A stretch of DNA of 64,000 nt. It comes from Leifsonia tongyongensis. Lineage in GTDB: Bacteria; Actinomycetota; Actinomycetes; Actinomycetales; Microbacteriaceae. The DNA lies in contig NZ_JAAGWY010000001.1 in NCBI RefSeq assembly GCF_010686705.1, forward strand, positions 1,426,001-1,490,000, read 5' to 3'. The notes below the pieces were generated by a model, which saw only the letters and a program-made list of their open reading frames with translations, did not search any database and had not been told where the DNA came from. A program made the translations under genes and the position numbers. The first letter of the stretch is position 1. Each line of letters opens with the position of its first letter. Shown piece after piece: positions 1-8,200 of the stretch.

Positions 1-1005
1 CGACGAACTGCTCGCCCGGACGACCAGTTCGGGCTGGTACACGATCTGCTCGGTTGCGCGATCGGGGTCGTCTGCTTCTGCGAGGAGCAGGTTCACGGCG
101 GACTCGCCGATGAGGCGGCTCGGCTGCCGCACAGAGGTGAGCGGAACGACGGATGCGCCGGCGAACTGGATGTCGTCGTAGCCGACGAGCGCGATCTCGT
201 CGGGGATGGCGATGCCGCCCTGCATGAAGAGGCCCTGGAGCAGGCCGATGGCGAGGAGGTCGTTCGCGGCGAAGATCGCGTCCGGGCGAGCGGAACGCGG
301 ACGCCGGGCGATCGCGAGACCCGCGGCGAGACCATCCTGCACGGTCAGTGCGTCGAGGGTGATGACCTCGAGGGTCACCTCAGGATGCGGGGCGACGACC
401 TGGCGGGCGCCGCGGAGTCGATCGCTCACCTGGCGGATCTGTTGCGGACCGCCGACGAAGGCGATCCGTCGTCGTCCGGATTCGATCAGGTGGGTCGCCG
501 CCAGCGAGCCGCCCGCGACGTCGTCGACGGAGACGGAGCTGAAGGACAGGTCGGTGCTCACGCGGTCGACCAGGACGGCCGAGATGCCGCGGTCGCGCAT
601 CCGCCGAAGACGTGCCTCGATGCTCCCGACCGGGGTGATCAGGACGCCTCGAACACGGAGTTCCTCGAAGAGGTTGAGGTAGCCGTTCTCGCGTTCCTTC
701 TTGCGGTCGCTGGTGCCGGCGATCACAGAGAAGCCCGCCTTCGCGGCGGCGTCCTCTGCGGCGGCGGTGACCTCGGTGAAGAACGGGTTGCTGCCACTGA
801 GCGCGATCAGACCGACCGCGTGGCTCTGGCCGACGCGGAGCTGGCGGGCGGCCTCGTTGCGCACGTAGGAGAGCTTCTCCATGGCGGCCATGACCCGTTC
901 GACGGTTTCGGGCGCGACGATCTCCGGCCGGTTGAGCACGTTCGATACGGTGCCGATCGAGACGTGCGCCAGGGCGGCGACATCTTTGACGCTAGACGAG
1001 ACCAT
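1..1005 (-). CDS. LacI-family transcriptional regulator of the rhamnose cluster (3' end cut by window)
   Basis: DNA-binding repressor with an N-terminal LacI helix-turn-helix (VKDVAALAHVSIGTVSNVLN, residues about 6-25) and a periplasmic-binding-protein-like effector domain. All 335 codons to the window edge are open, and the last visible residues (ELVVRASSS) match the C-terminus of its paralogue at 12601-13608, so only the stop and perhaps a few codons are missing. The ATG at 1005 follows a GGAGAGG ribosome site. It is divergent from the rhamnoside transporter operon, and operator-like sites lie in between. Control of that operon by rhamnose or a derivative is inferred from position. Confidence 0.93.
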   Translation of the reverse strand, partial: MVSSSVKDVAALAHVSIGTVSNVLNRPEIVAPETVERVMAAMEKLSYVRNEAARQLRVGQSHAVGLIALSGSNPFFTEVTAAAEDAAAKAGFSVIAGTSDRKKERENGYLNLFEELRVRGVLITPVGSIEARLRRMRDRGISAVLVDRVSTDLSFSSVSVDDVAGGSLAATHLIESGRRRIAFVGGPQQIRQVSDRLRGARQVVAPHPEVTLEVITLDALTVQDGLAAGLAIARRPRSARPDAIFAANDLLAIGLLQGLFMQGGIAIPDEIALVGYDDIQFAGASVVPLTSVRQPSRLIGESAVNLLLAEADDPDRATEQIVYQPELVVRASSSS

Positions 1006-1044
1006 GGTGTCCTCTCCGCCTCACATACTAGACACGAACGCGAT

Positions 1045-1056
1045 TGAATCGATATA
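1045..1056. promoter_or_regulatory. Weak LacI-type operator candidate upstream of the first regulator
   Basis: TGAATCGATATA has the central CG and one good half-site of the TGAA-n-CG-n-TTCA pattern seen elsewhere in this cluster. It sits about 40 bases upstream of the regulator's ATG, just behind a possible minus-strand -10 box (TAGTAT, 1030-1025), so autoregulation is plausible. The second half-site is poor. Confidence 0.35.
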
Positions 1057-1284
1057 CCTTCACTGAAAGTATGTTGTGGCCGGCTGCAATTCACGCCGGT
1101 TCCGGTTGTAACGTCAACTGGCCCTTCCGTGGGGGTCCATGCGCCTCCCAGTTGGGTCAATGGCCGTGCGCAGGGCAGTCACATCCCCTGCATAGTTCCT
1201 TGAAATCTCGGGACATTGCGGCGATCGCGAGCTCAGCATCCGCGGAATCCGACACGCCCAACATGCCGATATTCCGGCCGATGC

Positions 1285-1296
1285 TGAATCGTTACA
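1285..1296. promoter_or_regulatory. LacI-type operator, upstream of the -35 box
   Basis: TGAATCGTTACA is an imperfect palindrome around a central CG. It lies eight bases before the -35 box of the rhamnoside transporter promoter and pairs with the better site at 1338-1349. Confidence 0.5.
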
Positions 1297-1304
1297 ATCG
1301 GTCC

Positions 1305-1333
1305 TTGACGGTTCGCCTTTCTGCGCCTAGGTT
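1305..1333 (+). promoter_or_regulatory. Sigma-70-type promoter of the rhamnoside uptake/catabolic operon
   Basis: TTGACG (1305-1310), a 17-base spacer and TAGGTT (1328-1333) form a good vegetative promoter. It is bracketed by two LacI-type operators, one behind the -35 box and one over the expected start point near 1340. The RNA would carry a leader of about 60 bases before the ATG at 1403. Confidence 0.7.
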
Positions 1334-1337
1334 CGAG

Positions 1338-1349
1338 TGAAGCGTTTCA
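1338..1349. promoter_or_regulatory. LacI-type operator over the transcription start
   Basis: TGAAGCGTTTCA is a near-perfect palindrome centred on CG, placed immediately downstream of the -10 box where a bound repressor would block initiation. Related sites occur at 12390-12401 and 12533-12544 at the other end of the same gene cluster. Confidence 0.65.
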
Positions 1350-1402
1350 ATGCCGACCCGGATTCCCCCCGGAAGCAGCGGCGCCAATACAAGGAGGTAT
1401 TC

Positions 1403-2713
1403 ATGTTCTCTCGGAAGACGACGGTTCGCGCCGCCGCCATTCTCGGTGGGGCGGCCTTGATGGGCCTTACCCTCGTGGGGTGCTCGACCAGCGGCAGCTC
1501 TGGTGGCGCATCCACGATCCGGCTCATGGCGGGCGGTAACGACCCGGTGGCCACGAAGCTGGCCAACAGCTTCGCGACTGAATTCCACAAGGCGAACCCG
1601 TCGATCACCGTGAAGGTCGACACTCGCCCTGGTGGCACCGACGGCGACAACCTGATCAAGACCAAGCTGTCCACCGGAACGATGGACGACGTGTTCCTGT
1701 ACAACTCGGGATCGCTGCTCCAGGCGCTCCATCCGGACAGCCAGCTCCAGCCCCTTACTGACGAGGCCTGGGTGAAGGACATCACACCAGACTTCAAGGC
1801 CGCGGTCAGCACCTCGAAGGGCACCTACGGCGCTCCGTGGGGTACGACGTTCGACGGCGGCGTCATGTACAACAAGAAGGTCTACGAGAAGCTCGGACTG
1901 AGCGTTCCCAAGACCTGGGACGAATTCATCAGCAACAGCGAGAAGATCAAGGCCGCGGGCATCACGCCGGTTCTCGTCTCCTACGGTGACACCTGGACGA
2001 GCCAGCTGTTCGTGCTCGCCGACTTCGCCAACGTCAGCGCACAGGACTCGAACTGGGCCGACCAGTACACCGCCAACAAGCGCAAGTACGTGAACCCGCC
2101 GGCGCTGGCAGGCTTCACGCACACGCAGGAGATCTTCGACAAGAAGCTGATGAACAAGGACTACGCGTCCTTGACCAACGTCAACGCCCTGAAGGAGCTC
2201 GCCACCGGCGCGGCCGCTCAGTACCCGATGATCACGGTGGTCATCGGCAACGTGGTGCAGTCGAACCCGGCGAACGTCAACGACATCGGCTACTTCGCGA
2301 TGCCGACCGAGAGCGGTGACCCGCACGCCACAGTGTGGGAGGCCAATGGTGCGTACATCCCGAAGTCGACCACCGGTGACAAGCTGACCGCGGCGAAGAA
2401 GCTGATCGCCTTCATCAACTCGCCCGCCGGCTGCGACGCGCAGAACCAGGCAGGCACAGCTGCGGGTCCCTTCGCGATCAGTACCTGCAAGGTCCCGAGC
2501 GATGCTCCGGCTCTCGTGGCAGATGAGCTGAAGTATCAGAACGACAAGAAGACGGGCCTCGCGCTCGAATTCATCTCGCCGATCAAGGGCCCGAACCTCG
2601 AGAAGATCCTGATCCAGGTCGGCTCCGGTATCACCCAGGCCAAGCCCGGCGCGGCGTTGTATGACAACGACGTGAAGGCCCAGGCCCAGCAGCTCGGACT
2701 CAAGGGCTGGTAA
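1403..2713 (+). CDS. ABC transporter sugar-binding lipoprotein (rhamnose/rhamnoside type)
   Basis: Extracellular solute-binding protein (family 1, CUT1) of 436 residues, anchored to the membrane by a lipobox (LVGC, Cys27) after a typical positively charged signal peptide. It would capture the sugar and deliver it to the two permeases encoded next. The ATG at 1403 is chosen because AAGGAGG lies six bases upstream and the signal peptide begins there; an in-frame upstream extension has no such features. It is the first gene of an operon continuing through the rhamnosidase and rhamnose-catabolic genes, so rhamnose or rhamnosides are the likely substrate (inference from neighbours). Confidence 0.92.
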   Translation: MFSRKTTVRAAAILGGAALMGLTLVGCSTSGSSGGASTIRLMAGGNDPVATKLANSFATEFHKANPSITVKVDTRPGGTDGDNLIKTKLSTGTMDDVFLYNSGSLLQALHPDSQLQPLTDEAWVKDITPDFKAAVSTSKGTYGAPWGTTFDGGVMYNKKVYEKLGLSVPKTWDEFISNSEKIKAAGITPVLVSYGDTWTSQLFVLADFANVSAQDSNWADQYTANKRKYVNPPALAGFTHTQEIFDKKLMNKDYASLTNVNALKELATGAAAQYPMITVVIGNVVQSNPANVNDIGYFAMPTESGDPHATVWEANGAYIPKSTTGDKLTAAKKLIAFINSPAGCDAQNQAGTAAGPFAISTCKVPSDAPALVADELKYQNDKKTGLALEFISPIKGPNLEKILIQVGSGITQAKPGAALYDNDVKAQAQQLGLKGW

Positions 2714-2754
2714 GTCATACCCCGACGTAGCGCCTCCAGGCGTAGCGTCACCAG

Positions 2755-2789
2755 TGCGGGGCCGACGGCCTCCGGTCGCCGGCCCCGCA
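2755..2789 (+). other. Intercistronic hairpin after the binding-protein gene
   Basis: TGCGGGGCCG (2755-2764) pairs perfectly with CGGCCCCGCA (2780-2789) around a 15-base loop, with no T-run after it. It sits between the binding-protein and permease genes and may protect the upstream mRNA or partly attenuate readthrough. Equivalent hairpins occur at 26717-26750 and 54902-54939. Confidence 0.7.
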
Positions 2790-2828
2790 TCACGTAACAC
2801 AGCACCGAACTCGACGAGGAGTAAACCA

Positions 2829-3770
2829 ATGTCGACTGCTACACCCGCGACCGCGATACAAGCGGACGACATCGTCACCGAAGGTCGTTTGCCGGCGAAG
2901 AAGGCGCGACCAGGGATCAGGTCGTACTACCCGACGTGGTTCTTCGTACCGGCCCTCGTTCTCTACGTGATCTTCTTCGCGGTGCCGACCTTCTCGTCCT
3001 TCTACTTCTCCCTGACTCGCTGGTCCCTCTTCGACTCGACGTTCATTGGGTTCGACAACTATGTCCAGTTCTTCAGCGACCCGCAGCTCTACACGAGCTT
3101 CATCCACACGCTGATCTACGCGGTGATCACGTCGGGTGCGAAGGTCATCCTCGGATTCGCCTTGGCCCTCCTGCTCACGGCTCCGATCCTCGGCCGTGGC
3201 TATCTCCGGGCGGTCGTGTTCTTCCCGGTGCTCCTCTCGACCATCGGCGTCGGGATCATGTGGAAGGCGCTTCTCGATCCGTTCCACGGCATGGTCAACG
3301 CGGTGCTCGGCTTCTTCGGGCTCCCGCAGCCCGGCTGGCTGACGGACCCCAACCTGGCCCTCTACAGCATCGCCGGCATCGACATCTGGAAGGGCGTCGG
3401 CATCGCGACGCTGATCTTCATGGCCGGTATCGTCGCCATCCCGCACGAGTACTTCGAAGCGGCCAGGATCGATGGAGCGGGCAGCTGGAAGATCCTGCGC
3501 CAGATCACGATCCCCCTCACCCGGGGTGCGACCGCGACGGTCATCATCCTCTCCCTGATCGGCGGCCTCCGGTCGTTCGACATCATCTGGGTCACCACCG
3601 GTGGCGGCCCGGGCTTCACCAGCGACGTGCTCGCCTCCGTGATCTACAAGCAGTACCAGGCCGGCTTCTTCGGTCTCTCCACTGCCGGAAACGTCGTGCT
3701 CTTCCTCCTGGTCACGGCGATCATGGTTCCGCTCTCGTACATCCTCAACAGAAAGCAGGTGGAACTGTGA
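2829..3770 (+). CDS. ABC transporter permease, MalF-type (rhamnoside importer)
   Basis: Membrane subunit of a CUT1 sugar importer, 313 residues, with about six transmembrane helices after a cytoplasmic N-terminus of about 35 residues. The conserved EAA loop that docks the ATPase is visible (EYFEAARIDGAGSWKILRQI, near residue 210). The ATG at 2829 follows GAGGAG. Its last bases overlap the next permease gene in a GTGA junction, indicating translational coupling. No ATPase gene is present in the operon. Confidence 0.93.
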   Translation: MSTATPATAIQADDIVTEGRLPAKKARPGIRSYYPTWFFVPALVLYVIFFAVPTFSSFYFSLTRWSLFDSTFIGFDNYVQFFSDPQLYTSFIHTLIYAVITSGAKVILGFALALLLTAPILGRGYLRAVVFFPVLLSTIGVGIMWKALLDPFHGMVNAVLGFFGLPQPGWLTDPNLALYSIAGIDIWKGVGIATLIFMAGIVAIPHEYFEAARIDGAGSWKILRQITIPLTRGATATVIILSLIGGLRSFDIIWVTTGGGPGFTSDVLASVIYKQYQAGFFGLSTAGNVVLFLLVTAIMVPLSYILNRKQVEL

Positions 3771-4600
3771 CCCGCGAACGCCGCCGCGCCTGGATCGTCG
3801 GCAGCATTGCGATCCTCGTCTCCGCAGTTGTCTTCCTCATCCCGTTCGCGTTCGTCCTCCTCCAGGCGGCGAAGTCGCCGTCGGAGGCATCGGATCTCGC
3901 GTTCTCCTGGCCGAAGCATTTTCAGTTCTTCCAGAACTTCATCGACACGCTCACTTCGAACGACGGAGTCGTCTGGCGAGCCATCATCAACAGCACCCTG
4001 CTCACGATCGGCTCAGTCCTCCTGATGGTCATCATCGGGGCGATGGCCGGTTACGTGCTCGCCCGCAAGCGCAGCAAGTGGGGCCCGGTTGTCAACTTCT
4101 TCGTGCTCGCCGGCCTGATCGTGCCGCCGGCCGTGGTTCCGACCATCTGGGTGCTCCAGGGCCTCAAGCTCTTCGGGACCATGCCCGGCATGATCCTCAT
4201 CGAGACGACGTTCGGACTCTCGTTCACGATCCTGCTGTTCCGGGCCTTCGTCGGGAACATCCCGCGTGAGCTGGACGAGGCGGCGGTGCTCGACGGTGCC
4301 GGCCCGATCCGCCTGTTCGCCCGGGTCGTGCTGCCCCTGCTGCGCCCGGTGATCGTGACGGTGATCGTCGTGCAGGCCGTCTTCGTGTTCAACGACTTCG
4401 CCGGCCCGCTCTACTTCCTTCCCAACTCCGACCAGGTCACGGTGCAGCTCGCGCTGTTCACGTTCCAGGGTCAGAACCTGAGCTTTGTGAACCTGCTGTT
4501 CATGGCCATCTTCATCATCACCATCCCGCCGCTCATCGCCTACATCTTCTTCAACCGGCAGATCGTGGGCGGGATCACCAGCGGTGCGGTCAAGGGCTGA
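3767..4600 (+). CDS. ABC transporter permease, MalG-type (rhamnoside importer)
   Basis: Second membrane subunit of the same importer, 277 residues, with six predicted helices and an EAA loop (RELDEAAVLDGAGPIRLFAR). The start is the GTG at 3767, which overlaps the stop of the preceding permease by four bases; the longer open frame upstream is only a shadow of that gene. The C-terminus (VGGITSGAVKG) is typical of MalG-type subunits. It pairs with the 2829-3770 protein to form the channel. Confidence 0.93.
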   Translation: MTRERRRAWIVGSIAILVSAVVFLIPFAFVLLQAAKSPSEASDLAFSWPKHFQFFQNFIDTLTSNDGVVWRAIINSTLLTIGSVLLMVIIGAMAGYVLARKRSKWGPVVNFFVLAGLIVPPAVVPTIWVLQGLKLFGTMPGMILIETTFGLSFTILLFRAFVGNIPRELDEAAVLDGAGPIRLFARVVLPLLRPVIVTVIVVQAVFVFNDFAGPLYFLPNSDQVTVQLALFTFQGQNLSFVNLLFMAIFIITIPPLIAYIFFNRQIVGGITSGAVKG

Positions 4601-4652
4601 CCCGCGCATCCGGAACTCTCGAAGCCCCCAACCTCCGACATACGAAACGGGT

Positions 4653-4671
4653 GGCCGCGCTCGCCGCGGCC
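4653..4671 (+). other. Small GC hairpin between permease and rhamnosidase genes
   Basis: GGCCGCG pairs with CGCGGCC around a five-base loop in the 110-base gap between the importer and glycosidase genes. There is no T-run, so it is more likely a stability or attenuation element than a full terminator. Confidence 0.4.
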
Positions 4672-4710
4672 GCTGACCGAGTACGACCGAAACACACTGG
4701 AGACACACGA

Positions 4711-6987
4711 ATGAACTGGCAAGCCCGCATGATCGCCGCCGACGACGACTTCAACGGGGCACCGCTGCTGCGCAGCGAGTTCGCCCTCGAGGAGGGCCAC
4801 GGCGCTGTCACGAGCGCGACCCTGAACCTCAGCGCCCAGGGCGTCGTGGAGGCCTGGCTGAACGGCAGCCGGGTCTCCGACGACCTGCTCACGCCCGGTT
4901 GGAGCAGCTACGAATGGCGCCTCCGGTACGCGACCTACGACGTCACCAAACTTCTCGACGCGACCAGCGTCCTCGGGCTCGCGCTCGGCAACGGCTGGTT
5001 CCGCGGCCGCCTCGGCTGGACGGGTCGCGGCTCGTTCTACGGCGACGAGCTCGGCGCCTTCGCGCAGCTCGAGGTCACGTTCGAAGACGGGTCGACCCAG
5101 GTCGTCGTGACCGACGAGAGCTGGGCAGCCGGACCGAGCCCGGTGCTCGCGAACGACCTGTACGACGGCGAGACGATCGACGCCCGCCGGCGTGACGACT
5201 CGTGGCTGCGTCCCGGGTTCGCATCCGACGCCTGGACCGGCGTGCATGCGCTCGACTTCGACACAGCGAAGCTGGCCCCCTATGTCGGCCCGCGCGTCTC
5301 CCGGTGGGCGGCGCTCCCGGTCCGCGAGATCACGACCTCGCCGTCGGGCAAGACGCTGATCGACTTCGGCCAGAATCTGGTCGGCTGGATTCGCGTCTCG
5401 GTGAAGGGGCCGGAGGGCAGCGAGGTCTCGATCAAGCACGCCGAGGTCCTCGAGCATGGCGAGCTGGGTACGCGCCCGCTGCGCTCCGCGCTGGCGACCG
5501 ACCGCTACATCCTGAGCGGCGGTGACGATGTGTTCGAACCGACGTTCACGTTCCACGGGTTCCGCTATGCGGAGATCACCGGATGGCCGGGCGAGCTGAA
5601 GCCGGAAGACCTCACGGCGGTCGCGATCGGTTCGGAGCTCGAGCGAATCGGCACGTTCCGCACCTCCGACCCGCTGCTGAACCAGTTCCACGAGAACGTG
5701 GTGTGGGGAATGCGAGGCAACTTCGTCGACGTCCCGACCGACTGCCCCCAGCGTGACGAACGCCTCGGCTGGACCGGCGACATCGCGGCTTTCGCACCGA
5801 CCGCCGCATTCCTCTACAACGTCGACTCGTTCCTGAGCGACTGGCTGCGCGACCTCGACCTGGAGCAGCAGCACCACGACGGGATCGTCGGGTTCGTGAT
5901 CCCTGACGTGCTCAAGTACGTCGACCGCGATCGTCCGACCGAGTTCGGGCCGGCGGATTCGACCGCGATCTGGAGCGACGCGGCCGTCTGGGTGCCGTGG
6001 ACTCTCTACCACGCCTACGGAGACACGGGTGTGCTGAACCAGCAGTTCGGCTCGATGGCCAGCCACGTTCGCCGGGTGAAGTCACTGCTCTCGCCCTCCG
6101 GAGTCTGGGACGGCAACTTCCAGTTCGGCGACTGGCTCGACCCGGATGCGCCGCCGGAGCATCCGGCCGAAGCGAAGGCCGACAAGGGTGTCGTGGCCAC
6201 GGCGTGCGCCTACCACTCCGCGCGCATCGTCGCCGAGACCGCGGCACTGCTCGGCCGCAGCGCCGAGCAGGCAGAGTTCGAGCGGATCGCCGCCGACCTG
6301 TACGAGGCCTTCAACCGCGAGTACGTGACCGACGGCGTCGTGAAGAGCGACTGCACGACGGTTTACGCCCTCGCGATCGTGTTCGGCCTGCTCAGCGAGG
6401 CGGATGAGGTCATCGCCGGCAACCGCCTGGCCGAGCTCTCCGCGGCTGCCGGCTACCGCATCTCGACCGGATTCGCAGGCACTCCGTTCATCACGGATGC
6501 TCTGACGACGACCGGCCACCTGGACGACGCCTACAAGCTGCTCCTCGAGAAGGAGTGCCCGTCCTGGCTGTACCCGGTGACGATGGGTGCGACCACGGTG
6601 TGGGAGCGCTGGGACTCGATGCTCCCCGACGGCACGATCAACCCCGGCGAGATGACCTCGTTCAACCACTACGCCCTGGGCGCGGTGGCCGACTGGATGC
6701 ACCGGGTGGTGGGCGGCATCGCGCCGCTCGCCCCTGGCTATTCCGAGGTGCTGATCGCTCCCCAGCCGGGCGGCGGCCTGACGGAGGCGGAGACGACACT
6801 CGAGATCCCGCAGGGTCGCATCGCCGTCTCGTGGAGCGTATCCGGCGACCGGTTCACGGTCGAAGCGGATGTTCCCGCCGGCGTCACCGGCGTGCTTCGC
6901 CTTCCGGGGCAGGACGACCGGGCCATCGGGGCCGGCCACGTGTCGGCCACGGCCTCCCTCCCGGCCCCGGTCGGAGCCACCCGCTAG
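4711..6987 (+). CDS. Alpha-L-rhamnosidase, GH78
   Basis: Inverting glycosidase that releases terminal L-rhamnose from plant glycosides or polysaccharides. At 758 residues it has no signal peptide, so imported rhamnosides are probably cleaved inside the cell. N-terminal beta-sandwich modules precede the (alpha/alpha)6 catalytic barrel. The GH78 signature DCPQRDERLGW (near residue 342) carries the general acid Glu, and TTVWERWDS (near residue 630) carries the general base Glu. The ATG at 4711 follows TGGAG. It lies downstream of the importer and upstream of rhaI, giving a complete uptake-hydrolysis-catabolism operon. Confidence 0.95.
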   Translation: MNWQARMIAADDDFNGAPLLRSEFALEEGHGAVTSATLNLSAQGVVEAWLNGSRVSDDLLTPGWSSYEWRLRYATYDVTKLLDATSVLGLALGNGWFRGRLGWTGRGSFYGDELGAFAQLEVTFEDGSTQVVVTDESWAAGPSPVLANDLYDGETIDARRRDDSWLRPGFASDAWTGVHALDFDTAKLAPYVGPRVSRWAALPVREITTSPSGKTLIDFGQNLVGWIRVSVKGPEGSEVSIKHAEVLEHGELGTRPLRSALATDRYILSGGDDVFEPTFTFHGFRYAEITGWPGELKPEDLTAVAIGSELERIGTFRTSDPLLNQFHENVVWGMRGNFVDVPTDCPQRDERLGWTGDIAAFAPTAAFLYNVDSFLSDWLRDLDLEQQHHDGIVGFVIPDVLKYVDRDRPTEFGPADSTAIWSDAAVWVPWTLYHAYGDTGVLNQQFGSMASHVRRVKSLLSPSGVWDGNFQFGDWLDPDAPPEHPAEAKADKGVVATACAYHSARIVAETAALLGRSAEQAEFERIAADLYEAFNREYVTDGVVKSDCTTVYALAIVFGLLSEADEVIAGNRLAELSAAAGYRISTGFAGTPFITDALTTTGHLDDAYKLLLEKECPSWLYPVTMGATTVWERWDSMLPDGTINPGEMTSFNHYALGAVADWMHRVVGGIAPLAPGYSEVLIAPQPGGGLTEAETTLEIPQGRIAVSWSVSGDRFTVEADVPAGVTGVLRLPGQDDRAIGAGHVSATASLPAPVGATR

Positions 6988-7024
6988 CCATCGAGCCCGG
7001 TGCCCGATTCGCACGCAACAAGAA

Positions 7025-8200
7025 ATGAATGATGACATGACTGACCTGACCGATATCTCATCCGCCCTCGCTGCGCAGGCGATCGAGCTCCCGTCGTGGG
7101 CGTTCGGCAACTCGGGTACCCGGTTCAAGGTCTTCGGGTCGCCGGGTACGCCGCGCGACCCGTTCGAGAAGATCTCGGATGCGGCCCAGGTGAACACCTA
7201 CACCGGGCTCGCGCCGTCGGTCGCTCTGCACATCCCCTGGGACCTCGTCGATTCGTTCGCCGATCTCCGCAAGCATGCGGAGGACAACGGGGTGACGCTG
7301 GGCACGATCAACTCGAACACGTTCCAGGACGACGACTACAAGCTGGGTTCGGTCACGCACAGTGACCCGAAGATCCGGCAGAAGGCGATCGACCATCATT
7401 TCGCGTGCATCGACGTGATGAACGAGACCGGGTCGCGCGACCTGAAGATCTGGCTCGCTGACGGAACGAACTATCCGGGCCAGGACGACATCCGTGCCCG
7501 GCAGGATCGCCTCGCCGATTCGCTTGCGAAGATCTACGCGCGGATCGGCGCGGACCAGCGGCTCGTCCTGGAGTACAAGTTCTTCGAGCCGGCGTTCTAT
7601 CACACGGATGTTCCGGACTGGGGGACCAGCTACGCGCACACGGTGGCGCTCGGCGACCGGGCGTTCGTCTGCCTCGACACCGGCCACCACGCGCCGGGGA
7701 CGAACATCGAGTTCATCGTCGCGCAGCTGCTGCGGCTCGGGAAGCTCGGCTCGTTCGACTTCAACTCGCGGTTCTACGCCGACGACGACCTGATCGTGGG
7801 GGCGGCCGACCCGTTCCAGCTGTTCCGCATCATCTTCGAGGTCATCCGCGGTGGTGGGCTGAACAACCCGGAGGTCGCCTTCATGCTCGACCAGTGCCAC
7901 AACATCGAGAAGAAGATCCCCGGCCAGATCCGCAGCGTGCTGAACGTGCAGGAGATGACGGCGCGGGCTCTGCTCGTCGACCGGAACGCCCTCGCCGCCG
8001 CCCAGGAGGCCGGTGACGTGCTCGGCGCCAACGGCATCCTGATGGACGCGTTCTACACGGATGTCCGCCCGGCGCTCGCCGAATGGCGGGAGTCGCGCGG
8101 CCTCGACGGCGACCCCATGACCGCGTATGCGCTCAGCGGCTACCAGGAGAAGATCGAAGCGGACCGCGTGGGCGGTACCCAGGCAGGGTGGGGTGCATGA
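7025..8200 (+). CDS. rhaI: L-rhamnose isomerase (RhaI type)
   Basis: Metal-dependent TIM-barrel enzyme converting L-rhamnose to L-rhamnulose, 391 residues from ATG 7025; the ATG at 7037, with 387 residues, is equally possible because no clear ribosome site distinguishes them. The metal-binding region is visible around LEYKFFEPAFYHTD and CLDTGHHAPGTN. It belongs to the Pseudomonas-type RhaI family common in actinobacteria rather than the enteric RhaA family. Its stop overlaps the start of the aldolase/dehydrogenase gene (ATGA at 8197-8200). Confidence 0.93.
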   Translation: MNDDMTDLTDISSALAAQAIELPSWAFGNSGTRFKVFGSPGTPRDPFEKISDAAQVNTYTGLAPSVALHIPWDLVDSFADLRKHAEDNGVTLGTINSNTFQDDDYKLGSVTHSDPKIRQKAIDHHFACIDVMNETGSRDLKIWLADGTNYPGQDDIRARQDRLADSLAKIYARIGADQRLVLEYKFFEPAFYHTDVPDWGTSYAHTVALGDRAFVCLDTGHHAPGTNIEFIVAQLLRLGKLGSFDFNSRFYADDDLIVGAADPFQLFRIIFEVIRGGGLNNPEVAFMLDQCHNIEKKIPGQIRSVLNVQEMTARALLVDRNALAAAQEAGDVLGANGILMDAFYTDVRPALAEWRESRGLDGDPMTAYALSGYQEKIEADRVGGTQAGWGA